Assembly: GCA_001784175.1 (NCBI GenBank)
Contig: MFPR01000004.1
Coordinates: 62,001 to 126,000, forward strand
Reading direction: 5' to 3'
Source of the DNA: Candidatus Lindowbacteria bacterium RIFCSPLOWO2_12_FULL_62_27
Lineage (GTDB): Bacteria > Lindowbacteria > 2-12-FULL-62-27
DNA length: 64,000 nt
Under the pieces are notes generated by a model, which made no database searches, had not been told where the DNA came from, and saw nothing but the letters and a program-made list of their open reading frames with translations. A program made the position numbers and the translations under genes. This document shows, piece by piece, positions 35,354 through 43,316 of this stretch (the first letter of the stretch is position 1; every line of letters starts with the position of its first letter).

Positions 35354-37450
35354 ATGAAGAGATATTCCTGCTCATTCGTGACAGGCTGTTTGTTTTTCGT
35401 TTTCTTGTTTTATCCGATTTCGGCTTCGGCAATTTTGGTGTTCAGGGAGGATTTCGATACACCCACGGCTCTCATCAACGAGAATTATGATACGCGGTAT
35501 TCAGAATCTCAGATACAGAATGGAAATCTGGTTTTGTTCTATGTGACCGCGACCAACAGCGAGCCATCCGGTGTCGAATGCAGATTGCCCTCCGTGGGCA
35601 AATCGCCGGACGTACGAAGAATCGTTTTGCACTTCGGTGAGAGCGGTTCTGAGATGTCAAATTCCCTTTTCATTTCTTATGCCATAGGTCCCGGTCGTGG
35701 CCTGTCCTTGGTCCCTTTCCCTTACGGAAAGCTGTCGAATATTCGATCCGGGCCCAGAACGGGTTATATCCTCCGGTTCCTTCGGCACGGAGATGGAACC
35801 AACGAAATGGAAATTTATAGAAATGACACGGGATGGGTTGATAAATTGAAAAACGTCTGGATTCCATCCAATCCTGTCAAGACACTCCGGCGGGTGGAAA
35901 TCACACATCGCAAAAGCGGTGACCATACCATCACCACTTCATTTGATACGGGTTCCCGTTATGAATATACGGTCGGCTTCCATGACGATGCCTATCCGCC
36001 CGGGGACATTCAGAGGGGCCTACAGGTCACAGGGAAGGCGCACTCGGGCATTGCCGCCGCGGGGGAGGTGCGACTTCAGACAGACACTTGGACCGTTGAA
36101 GATGAGTACATATCGACGGAGCCGTCGGGGAATACACGTTTGAAGAAGAATCGGATGCCCAAGGAAGAACCGGGAAACGAAAATACGCCATCCAACCTTG
36201 GACAGAAGAAATATGACTCGGCGAGCAGTCTTGCAAGCGCATTTGCCGAGGCCCGGGTGCTGTTTGAAAAATCTGACAGTCTTGCCGCCAGAGCCATCGT
36301 CCTGGATATACTTTCGATGGATTCCGCGCATGCCGATGCGCTCGAATTATTGGGGATGATAGAAATGGCGTCACAGAAATACTCTTCCGCCAACAATTGT
36401 CTGTCTCGGGCGCTGGCCCTGCGTCAGGCCGTATTGGGTCGGGCCCACCCCAAAGCAGCCGACAGCATGGATCGGCTGGCCCAACTTTATGAAAGCTGCT
36501 CAAAAGATCCAGCGGATGTTGAACGACTCTATGAAGATGCGTGGCGGATACGAGCGCAGGCCTACGGAGTGGAGGATCCCCGGGTTGTCATCAGTCTGAA
36601 AGAACTCGCAAACTTGTACATATCCCAGGGCAAAAATACGGAGGCCCGGAAATTGCTTAATACGGCCGTGCGCATATTGGAAACGGCTCATGGTCCACAT
36701 CACATTGACATCGCCGACAATCTGAATCTTCTTGCCAGGACATATCGGGTTTACGGACATTTCAGTGCGGCGGAGAAATTATATCTTCGGGAGCTGGCGA
36801 TTAAAGAAAAATATTATGGGCCCGATCATCCTGTCGTCCAGGCCTGTGTGTACAATTTGTCGTATTTCTACATGGCATTTGCTCAATATGCGAAGGCAGA
36901 ACCGTTCGAACAGCGGTTATTGGGCATGCTGGAGAAGACGCTGGATTTTGGGCACCCGGAAATCGGCGGACGTTTTTATAATCTTGGCTTCATCGCGTCA
37001 TCCAAGGGTCAATACCCGGAAGCCGAAAACTATTACAGGAAGGCTCTGGCCATCCGTGAAAAGGCCTTGGGTCCCGGTCATACGTTCACAGCCACAACAT
37101 TAAGTAATTTGGCGTATGTTCTATCCATGCTGAAACGGTACGACGAAGCGGCACGGATGTATCGACGCGCTATAGGAATTACGGAAAAAGAAATGGGCAT
37201 GGATCATCCGCATTTGTCCGATTACCTGAACAATTTGGGAGTCATCTACATCGAACAGAGCAGATTTGGAGACGCCGAACCATTGTTGAAAAGAGCGTTG
37301 GTCATTAAAGAAAAAACGGCCGGTAAAGAAAGCCCTGAGTTGAATGGTATTTTGGGCCACCTGTCCATGCTTTGCAGAAAAACCGGCCGCCCGATGGAGG
37401 CCGATTTTTACGCGCATCGCGTTCAGGAAATCAAAAATGGCGGACCGTAG
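35354..37450 (+). CDS. Secreted protein: jelly-roll-like N-terminal domain plus kinesin-light-chain-type TPRs
   Basis: About 698 aa. A signal peptide (MKRYSCSF then a hydrophobic run ending ISASA) is followed by a beta-rich ~220-residue region that starts LVFREDFD and looks like a LamG/concanavalin-type domain. A Lys-rich linker and at least eight TPR units of the KLC type (A..LY..AL.I.E..LG..HP) follow. The first ATG before the signal peptide is used; the frame also continues to a GTG at 35285 inside the repeat. It is probably periplasmic or surface-bound and involved in protein-protein contacts. Its lower GC and the nearby inverted remnant suggest transfer or recent duplication. Confidence 0.78.
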   Translation: MKRYSCSFVTGCLFFVFLFYPISASAILVFREDFDTPTALINENYDTRYSESQIQNGNLVLFYVTATNSEPSGVECRLPSVGKSPDVRRIVLHFGESGSEMSNSLFISYAIGPGRGLSLVPFPYGKLSNIRSGPRTGYILRFLRHGDGTNEMEIYRNDTGWVDKLKNVWIPSNPVKTLRRVEITHRKSGDHTITTSFDTGSRYEYTVGFHDDAYPPGDIQRGLQVTGKAHSGIAAAGEVRLQTDTWTVEDEYISTEPSGNTRLKKNRMPKEEPGNENTPSNLGQKKYDSASSLASAFAEARVLFEKSDSLAARAIVLDILSMDSAHADALELLGMIEMASQKYSSANNCLSRALALRQAVLGRAHPKAADSMDRLAQLYESCSKDPADVERLYEDAWRIRAQAYGVEDPRVVISLKELANLYISQGKNTEARKLLNTAVRILETAHGPHHIDIADNLNLLARTYRVYGHFSAAEKLYLRELAIKEKYYGPDHPVVQACVYNLSYFYMAFAQYAKAEPFEQRLLGMLEKTLDFGHPEIGGRFYNLGFIASSKGQYPEAENYYRKALAIREKALGPGHTFTATTLSNLAYVLSMLKRYDEAARMYRRAIGITEKEMGMDHPHLSDYLNNLGVIYIEQSRFGDAEPLLKRALVIKEKTAGKESPELNGILGHLSMLCRKTGRPMEADFYAHRVQEIKNGGP

Positions 37451-37479
37451 TCCGGCCACCCTCGACCCTGAACAAAAAG

Positions 37480-37508
37480 TTGCAAGTAAGACCCATCAGG
37501 GATACAGT
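37480..37508 (+). promoter_or_regulatory. rnpB promoter
   Basis: TTGCAA (37480-37485), an exact 17-nt spacer and TACAGT (37503-37508) place the start of transcription at ~37513-37515, which coincides with the first base of the RNase P RNA P1 helix. Confidence 0.75.
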
Positions 37509-37512
37509 TGGG

Positions 37513-37916
37513 GTGCGGGGGTGTTCAGGGCGTCGCTCCTTTCGCTTTGGGCGGAGGGAGAGGAAAGTCCGAGCGCCGCGTGGCCCCGTCCGATGGCGGG
37601 GTGGATGGTCGCTAACGGCGACCGGTCGAGTGGGAGGTCAATCGGGCTAAACCCGAAAGACTTCAAACGAAGATCAGGGAAAGTGCCACAGAAATCAAAC
37701 CGCTCTCCGGAGTTCCGCGGCGCCTCAACGGGCGACGCGGAGGGGAGCAAGGGTGAAACGGGGAGGTAAGAGCTCACCGCCCTGATGGTGACATCGGGGG
37801 CACGGCAAACCCCATCCGGCGCAAGACCCTCTTTGGGTCGCTCGAATCCGCCCGTAAGGGCGGATCCAGAGAAATGACGTCCCACGACAGAACTCGGCTT
37901 ACGAACACCCCCGCAC
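37513..37916 (+). ncRNA. rnpB: RNase P RNA (type A-like)
   Basis: The ends form a perfect 14-bp P1 helix: GTGCGGGGGTGTTC (37513-37526) pairs with GAACACCCCCGCAC (37903-37916). The universally conserved blocks are in order: GGAGGGAGAGGAAAGTCCGAGC (37553-37574), CCACAGAAA (37688-37696), AGGGTGAAACGGGGAGGTAAGAGC (37750-37773) and CCACGACAGAACTCGGCTTA (37882-37901). The length of ~404 nt is typical of bacterial RNase P RNA. It cuts the 5' leader from tRNA precursors together with RnpA. It is convergent with rpe and almost touches it. Confidence 0.97.
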
Positions 37917-37917
37917 T

Positions 37918-38580
37918 TTATCTCCCGCCGCGCACCCGCTTGATCGCTTTCTCATAGTCCGCATTCCCAAAAACGGCGCTGCCCGCCACCAACAGCGTGA
38001 CGCCGGACCGGCGGGCCATCCGGGCCGTGCGCTCGTCGATCCCGCCGTCCACGGAGAGGATCATGTCCGGACGGTGCTTCGAGATCCAGACATGCGCCAT
38101 ACGGAGTTTGGGCAGAACATCGGTGATAAATTTCTGGCCGCCGAATCCCGGATGGACGGTCATGCAAAGCAGTAGATCAAAATGATTCAAATAGGGAACA
38201 ACCCGCGAAAAGGGCGTTTCGGGATTGATCGCGACGCCCGGCCGCGCGCCCATCGACCGGATGGCCCGGGCCACCGCCGGCAGACGCCGGCCGCAGGCTT
38301 CGACATGGACGGTCAGCCAGTCCGCGCCGGCTTTCGCAAAGGCCTCCAGATATTTTTGCGGATGGGTCATCATGAGGTGAACATCGAACGGCAGTGAACT
38401 GGCGCCGCGCACGGAGCGGATCACGGGCGGGCCGAGGGTCAGATTCGGAACGAAATGGGCGTCCATCACGTCCACATGGATGACATCGGCGCCGGCCCGG
38501 GTCACGGCGCGGATTTCGGCGCCCAGCCGAGAAAAATCCGCCGACAAAATCGACGGAGCCACCCGCACGCGCCGGTTCAT
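37918..38580 (-). CDS. rpe: Ribulose-phosphate 3-epimerase
   Basis: 220 aa TIM barrel with APSILSADFSRLG, HVDVMDAHFVPNLTLGP, FDVHLMM, MTVHPGFGGQKF and SVDGGID, which contain the conserved metal ligands (His, Asp) and catalytic Asp residues. It interconverts ribulose-5- and xylulose-5-phosphate in the pentose phosphate pathway. The start overlaps the end of dtd by 4 nt. Last gene of the long minus-strand cluster running from spoVG or earlier. Confidence 0.96.
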   Translation of the reverse strand: MNRRVRVAPSILSADFSRLGAEIRAVTRAGADVIHVDVMDAHFVPNLTLGPPVIRSVRGASSLPFDVHLMMTHPQKYLEAFAKAGADWLTVHVEACGRRLPAVARAIRSMGARPGVAINPETPFSRVVPYLNHFDLLLCMTVHPGFGGQKFITDVLPKLRMAHVWISKHRPDMILSVDGGIDERTARMARRSGVTLLVAGSAVFGNADYEKAIKRVRGGR

Positions 38581-39014
38581 AGTTCGAGCAGGATGGTGAC
38601 CGGGCCCTCGTTCAGGAGTTCCACATTCATGAAGGCCGCGAATCGCCCGGTCTCGGTGCGGATGCCCTCCTGCCGCAGCGCCCCGACGTACTTCTCATAC
38701 AGCCGCTCGGCCAATTCCGGAGGCGCCGCGTCGGTGAACGCCGGCCGGTGGCCCTTATGGGTGTCGGCGTACAGCGTGAACTGCGAAATCACGAGGGCCT
38801 CGCCGGCCGCGTCTTTGAGGGAGATGTTCATTTTGTGGTTGTCGTCCGGAAAGATTCTAAGGGCGGCCGATTTTCTTGCGAGTGTTTCCGCTGTTTCCTC
38901 CGAGTCGGATTTTCCGACTCCCAGCAAAATCAAAAATCCCCGGCCGATTTTCCCGATGACCTCTTCATCCACACGGACGCTGGCCCGCGACACACGCTGA
39001 ATCAGCGCCCTCAT
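38577..39014 (-). CDS. dtd: D-aminoacyl-tRNA deacylase
   Basis: 145 aa. It begins MRALIQRVSRASVRVD and has SQFTLYADTHKGHRPAF and NEGPVTILLE, the latter containing the Gly-Pro pair of the active-site motif. It removes D-amino acids mis-attached to tRNA. The length is standard. It overlaps rpe by 4 nt and follows the cNMP-domain gene by 13 nt. Confidence 0.95.
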   Translation of the reverse strand: MRALIQRVSRASVRVDEEVIGKIGRGFLILLGVGKSDSEETAETLARKSAALRIFPDDNHKMNISLKDAAGEALVISQFTLYADTHKGHRPAFTDAAPPELAERLYEKYVGALRQEGIRTETGRFAAFMNVELLNEGPVTILLEL

Positions 39015-39027
39015 TCCGCTCCGCGGG

Positions 39028-40026
39028 TCACTTCGTCAAAAATTCCTTCCACTTGGCCTGCAGCGCTTTCATGTACTGCTCATCCAGACCGAACTTCTTG
39101 GCGATGGGGCATAACACCAGCTCCGTCTGGCCGCCTTCCTCCGCCAGGGCCTTGACGGTCCGGTCAAATTCGGTCACGGTCCGCTTGAACTCGTCCAGAC
39201 TGCCCTTCGCGTATTTGCCCAGCATGAGTTCCTTCAGGATCTGTTCCCGCATCGCGAAAGGCATCGTTTCCTCGATCAACGAAACCTCTGACCCCAGCCG
39301 GCTCAGGCCCAGATTCTGATGGTCGCTCAGGTGCCGGATCAGCGTCACGGATTTCTCCGCGATGGACAGGGCCGCCGCGCGGAAATCCGTGAAGGTATCG
39401 ATCCGGGGAATCTTGTAAGGCTTGAGGTCCATCGGGCTGAACGTCCGAAACCGGGTCGCGACGCTTTTTTCATACTTTTCCTTCACTGAATGCTGGCCTG
39501 CCATCCGACTGAGCGCGGCGGAGTCCTCCACGGCGTCCTTCCGCGTCAACAACTGGCTGAACGCCACTTCCACTTCCCGCCGGACCAGCTTGATATCCGA
39601 AAACGGCAGTTTCTTCTCGATGATCCTTTTTTCGGAAACGTGAACGGCCAGGACCTTCATGCATTCCTCGAGATACTGGTACTGATAGTCGTTGACGCGC
39701 TCGCGGATCATGTCGAACCGCTCGTTGAGGCTTCGAAGAAACTTGGACCCGAGCTCGCTCTGAAGCGTGAGCTTGGACATCATCTCCTTGCCGTTGTACA
39801 CGTCCATGGAGGCCGGCGTTTTCGCGATGACGCTGGCCACCCGGCTGCTGCCGAGGATGGGGCCGAGTCCTCCGACGAAACAGGTCGGTTTCACCTGGCC
39901 GATCAGGATGTCGCCTTTCAGAAGCAGGAGGGTTCCGACACGGAGAAAATAGATTTCGGTCGAGGCGTCCTTCTCGTGAAAGAGTTTCTCTCCCTTGTTC
40001 AGGCTCCGCGTCCGGACGTACTCCAT
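39028..40026 (-). CDS. Cyclic-nucleotide-domain-like protein with helical C-terminus
   Basis: 332 aa. The N-terminal ~100 residues follow the cNMP-domain pattern (SLNKGEKLFHEKDASTEIYFLRVGTLLLLKG), but the cassette reads FVGGLGPILGSSRVASV. The Glu that contacts the ribose is missing, so nucleotide binding is doubtful. The rest is helical and has no helix-turn-helix, so it is not a CRP-type regulator. It occupies the slot after gmk where many bacteria carry rpoZ. It looks like a small relative of the 839-aa cNMP protein at 17446-19965. Function unknown. Confidence 0.82.
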   Translation of the reverse strand: MEYVRTRSLNKGEKLFHEKDASTEIYFLRVGTLLLLKGDILIGQVKPTCFVGGLGPILGSSRVASVIAKTPASMDVYNGKEMMSKLTLQSELGSKFLRSLNERFDMIRERVNDYQYQYLEECMKVLAVHVSEKRIIEKKLPFSDIKLVRREVEVAFSQLLTRKDAVEDSAALSRMAGQHSVKEKYEKSVATRFRTFSPMDLKPYKIPRIDTFTDFRAAALSIAEKSVTLIRHLSDHQNLGLSRLGSEVSLIEETMPFAMREQILKELMLGKYAKGSLDEFKRTVTEFDRTVKALAEEGGQTELVLCPIAKKFGLDEQYMKALQAKWKEFLTK

Positions 40027-40039
40027 GCCGACCCGCCCC

Positions 40040-40636
40040 CTACCGAAGCGCCTTCAAACGGCTCTCCGCCCGGTGGGCGCGCCACCGCTCGGCCTCGAGG
40101 ATGGTCTTCACCCGCTCCACGGCGGCGTCGATATCGTCGTTCAGGACGACATAGTCGTATTGCTGCGCCATCGAAATCTCCCGTTTGGCCGCCATGAGCC
40201 GCTTCTTGATCTCTTCGGCGCTGTCCGTGTGCCGCTCCCGGAGCCGGCGGGACAATTCCCGGAGGGTGGGGGGAATCAGAAAAATGTAGACGCCGTCCGG
40301 ATATTTCTTCTTGAGCTGGATCGCGCCCTGAACGTCGATGTCCAGGATGGGGAAATAGCCGAGAGAGATCTTGGCGTCCAGAAATTTTTTCGGCGTGCCG
40401 TACAAGTAGCCGTGGACGTTGGCCCACTCCGCCAGCTCATGTTTCCGGACCATTCGTTCGAAGGCGGGTTTGGAGACGAAAAAATAATCCCGGCCGTTCC
40501 GTTCCCCCGTCCGGGGCGGGCGGGTGCAGATGGAAACCGAATACGCCGCCTTGGGCATGTCCGCCAGAATCCGGTGCACCAGCGTCGTCTTGCCGCCGCC
40601 GGAGGGTGATGAAATCACTATGGGGTAACCACGCAT
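40040..40636 (-). CDS. gmk: Guanylate kinase
   Basis: 198 aa with P-loop SSPSGGGKTTLV, the GMP-binding TRPPRTGERNGRDYFFVS segment and the DIDVQGAIQLKKKYPD motif. It phosphorylates GMP to GDP. AGGAGG lies ~5 nt before the ATG. It follows yicC by 12 nt, the usual bacterial order. Confidence 0.96.
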   Translation of the reverse strand: MRGYPIVISSPSGGGKTTLVHRILADMPKAAYSVSICTRPPRTGERNGRDYFFVSKPAFERMVRKHELAEWANVHGYLYGTPKKFLDAKISLGYFPILDIDVQGAIQLKKKYPDGVYIFLIPPTLRELSRRLRERHTDSAEEIKKRLMAAKREISMAQQYDYVVLNDDIDAAVERVKTILEAERWRAHRAESRLKALR

Positions 40637-40648
40637 GACTGCCTCCTG

Positions 40649-41536
40649 TTATTCGATGTTCTGGACCTGCTCCCGCATCCGTTCCACATAATCCTTGGAT
40701 TCGACCACCCACCGGGACAGGTCTGTGTCCCGGCCTTTGGAGCCGATCGTATTGATTTCCCGGTTCATTTCCTGAAGCAAAAAATCCAGTTTCCGGCCGA
40801 CCGATGCGCCCGGCGCCGCCAGGGCGCGCTGGAATTCCGAAATGTGAAAATTCATGCGCGCGCATTCCTCCGAAACGTCCAGCCGGTCCAGCGCGGCCGC
40901 GATCTCAAAGCCGATCCGGTCCCGGAGCGCCCCGCTGTCCTGGCAGAACCGCCCGGCCAGCGCATGGATTCGCTTTTCCTCCCCCTGCTTCAGCCCGGTC
41001 GACTTCCTCGACATCTGTTTCGACAGCGCCCGCAGCTTTCGGGCGTAGGCCCCGAGTTCCGCGCGAATTTTCCGGCCTTCACGGCTCTTGAACCGGATGA
41101 AAGAATCCAAGCACCGGTTCAACAGGCTGCACAAGAGGTTCCGGCCCTTCGCGGACAACTCCTCCATGCCGCTCATTTTCAAAACGCCCGGAATCCGCAA
41201 CGCCTCCCATTTGGCCGTCAGGCCCTGAGACCCTTGCGTCGGCAGGCCGAGCGTTTGGCAGATCGCCAGATAATCCTGAACCGCATTCTTGTCACAACAA
41301 AGTTTCGTTCGCGTCAGCGCCTCCAGATTTCCGTTCACCGTCAGCGTCACTTTCCCGCGCTGGATCCGGCGCGCAAGCTGCGCGCGGAAATCGTGCTCCA
41401 GCGCGGAAAGCGTCGGCGGAAGCTTGAAATTGTATTCGGCGAACCGGCTGTTGACCCCCTTGATCAGAACTTCAACCGCAAATCCGTTGTGCTCATGGGC
41501 CGCCCGGCCGAATCCGGTCATGCTTTTCACCGTCAT
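40649..41536 (-). CDS. yicC: YicC-family endoribonuclease
   Basis: 295 aa. MTVKSMTGFGRA opens the protein as in the family; the end is KLDFLLQEMNREINTIGSK followed by VESKDYVERMREQVQNIE. YicC proteins cut certain RNAs and are linked to small-RNA turnover; details vary by species. ATG overlaps the upstream stop (ATGA). Conserved neighbour of gmk. Confidence 0.95.
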   Translation of the reverse strand: MTVKSMTGFGRAAHEHNGFAVEVLIKGVNSRFAEYNFKLPPTLSALEHDFRAQLARRIQRGKVTLTVNGNLEALTRTKLCCDKNAVQDYLAICQTLGLPTQGSQGLTAKWEALRIPGVLKMSGMEELSAKGRNLLCSLLNRCLDSFIRFKSREGRKIRAELGAYARKLRALSKQMSRKSTGLKQGEEKRIHALAGRFCQDSGALRDRIGFEIAAALDRLDVSEECARMNFHISEFQRALAAPGASVGRKLDFLLQEMNREINTIGSKGRDTDLSRWVVESKDYVERMREQVQNIE

Positions 41537-42060
41537 GGCGCAGGCGCCGCCGCCCGACCTTCCACATTCGATAGCTTCAAAAGAAACCGGATCTCCGCGA
41601 TGCCCAGACCCGTCTTCTGCGCGATCTGCCGTTCGGTCAGACCCTGCCGGTACAGGCCGCAAACGGCGTCGCCCCGCGAGGATCGGACGGGCGAGGGCGG
41701 CGGCGGAGCAATCTCTCCGTCCGCTTCATCGGACGGCTTTCCGAGCGACTGTTTCACACGATGGATCCGATTCAACAGGATTTCCAGATCCGTCAGACTG
41801 CCCCGGATCCGCTTGAGCCGCTCGTCCGCAAGACCCCCAACCTCCCGCAAGGCGTCAATGCGGCTTTCCAGAAGCTCCACGTTCGCGCTCGTCACCCGGT
41901 GGACTTCCGTCATGAGACGCTCCATCCGGGTTTCAAACCCCGCCAAGTCCTGCGCCGGGCCCGGCCGGAACCATTTATTTCGACGGAAGAGATAAAACGT
42001 CCAAGCCAGGTTGGCGATCAAACCGGCGGCGAAAATCAAAATGAGGAGGATGTGGGTCAT
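41533..42060 (-). CDS. Membrane-anchored coiled-coil protein with a C-terminal HTH-like motif
   Basis: 175 aa. One N-terminal membrane helix (ILLILIFAAGLIANLAWTFYLF) is followed by a coiled coil (~40-115), a Pro-rich linker and a short helix-turn-helix-like segment (GLYRQGLTERQIAQKTGLGIAEIRFLLK). The layout recalls DUF6115-type proteins encoded among flagellar genes of Firmicutes, but identity is not certain. ATG overlaps the spoVG stop (ATGA) and its stop overlaps yicC, so it is firmly in the operon. Confidence 0.8.
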   Translation of the reverse strand: MTHILLILIFAAGLIANLAWTFYLFRRNKWFRPGPAQDLAGFETRMERLMTEVHRVTSANVELLESRIDALREVGGLADERLKRIRGSLTDLEILLNRIHRVKQSLGKPSDEADGEIAPPPPSPVRSSRGDAVCGLYRQGLTERQIAQKTGLGIAEIRFLLKLSNVEGRAAAPAP

Positions 42061-42386
42061 GGGCCATCCGGCGCCGGTGGCGGTGGCGGTTCTTTTTCGG
42101 CCGCGGCCGCCGGCGGCGGCGCGAGGGACGTGTATTTGGCGAGGATGGCGCCCGTCAATCCCGCGCGGGCCGGTTTGGTCAGCGGGAAAAACGAATCGCG
42201 CCAGTTGCCGTCCTTGTCCCGCTGAGACGGCATGCTGACCCACGGTCCCTTTTCGCCCGTCATGACCTTGAATCCGCGCACAACATACTTGCTGTACAGC
42301 GTCACGTCGGCAAACGCAAGGACATTCCCGGTGCCGTCCAGTTTTCTGATCTTAACGTCCGTTACATCCGCAAAGTCAGTCGTCAT
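42057..42386 (-). CDS. spoVG: SpoVG-family RNA/DNA-binding regulator with Pro-rich tail
   Basis: 109 aa. Residues ~7-80 match SpoVG: VTDVKIRKLDGTGNVLAFADVTL, VRGFKVMTGEKGPWVSMPSQ and GNWRDSFFPLTK. SpoVG proteins bind nucleic acid and modulate gene expression in many non-sporulating bacteria as well. A Pro/Ala tail (APPPAAAAEKEPPPPPAPDGP region) extends the usual length. ATG at 42386 is used; a TTG at 42398 with GAGGTAAG just before it is an alternative start. Confidence 0.9.
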   Translation of the reverse strand: MTTDFADVTDVKIRKLDGTGNVLAFADVTLYSKYVVRGFKVMTGEKGPWVSMPSQRDKDGNWRDSFFPLTKPARAGLTGAILAKYTSLAPPPAAAAEKEPPPPPAPDGP

Positions 42387-42428
42387 CGGCAGAACCAACT
42401 TACCTCAATCTTTGAAAACTTTCAACAG

Positions 42429-43262
42429 TTACGATTTTCGCTTCGTGGTGAGGGAGGCAACGAGGTCCGAGAGAAACCCGACGAACAAAATAATCAAGCC
42501 TGAAAGGACGAGCAGGATGGGAAGTTCTTCAAGACGGCCCCAGAAAATGCCCTGATAGATCAGGATCGCTCCGCCCGCCAGAAACAACACCAGGCCCGGC
42601 GGGACGAACACGCGCACCGGCTCGAACAATACCGCCAACCGCACAATGATGGTCAGAAATTTCAGCCCGTCCCGGAACGGCCGGATCTTGCTCACACCCT
42701 TTTTCCGCCGGCCCATGCCCTCCACCGGCAGATACTTCACACGGTACCCGCCTTTTAAGAAAGCGATGGTCGAGGTCGTCGGATACGAAAAGCCGCTGGG
42801 GAAGAGGTGGACATATTCCAGGAGGGCGTCCCGGCGGGCGGCGCGAAAGCCGGAGGTCAGATCGAGAATCCTGCGGCCCGTCATCACGCGCGCGAACTTG
42901 TTGAGGATGGCGTTGCCGAAATGCCGGAACGGAGACTGCGCGTCCGGCGATCGGCAGCCGATCACAAGGTCCGCCTCCCGCAATGCCTCGAGCAGCGACG
43001 GGATCGCCTCCGGAGGATGCTGGCCGTCCGCGTCCATCAGCACCACCACGGGGGTCTTCGCGGCGCGGATGCCGGTTTTGACCGAGGCGCCGTTTCCCAG
43101 GTTGCCCTCATGGACGATCACCGAAGCCCCCGTGACCCGCGCGGCGTCGGCCGTCCGGTCCGACGAACCGTCGTCGACCACCAGAACCCCGAATTCCGGC
43201 GATATCCGCCGGATGCGGCCGATGATATCCCCGATCGTATCGGCCTCGTTGAAGGCCGGCAA
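42429..43262 (-). CDS. Family 2 glycosyltransferase (dolichyl-phosphate-sugar synthase-like), start codon unclear
   Basis: About 277 aa from a TTG. PAFNEADTI, VVDDGSSD, ADGQHPPEA and a GCRSP region form the GT-A core, and two C-terminal membrane helices follow (~215-270). It likely makes an undecaprenyl-phosphate sugar. The sequence upstream in frame still encodes the first beta-strand (ITVVL before PAFNEA), yet no ATG, GTG or TTG precedes it until the stop codon of the radical SAM gene in the same frame. Either a non-standard start near 43300 is used or the annotated TTG gives a protein lacking beta-1. Confidence 0.85.
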   Translation of the reverse strand: MPAFNEADTIGDIIGRIRRISPEFGVLVVDDGSSDRTADAARVTGASVIVHEGNLGNGASVKTGIRAAKTPVVVLMDADGQHPPEAIPSLLEALREADLVIGCRSPDAQSPFRHFGNAILNKFARVMTGRRILDLTSGFRAARRDALLEYVHLFPSGFSYPTTSTIAFLKGGYRVKYLPVEGMGRRKKGVSKIRPFRDGLKFLTIIVRLAVLFEPVRVFVPPGLVLFLAGGAILIYQGIFWGRLEELPILLVLSGLIILFVGFLSDLVASLTTKRKS

Positions 43263-43316
43263 AACGACCGTGATGTCGGATGCGGAAAATTCGATGGGAT
43301 TAAGAACCGGTGGAGG

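Noticed and set aside
37544-37769. Small frames in the spacer after the secreted TPR gene
   Set aside because: They lie wholly within the RNase P RNA.
39028-40026. CRP/FNR-type transcription regulator
   Set aside because: There is no helix-turn-helix after the cNMP-like domain and the ligand cassette is degenerate.
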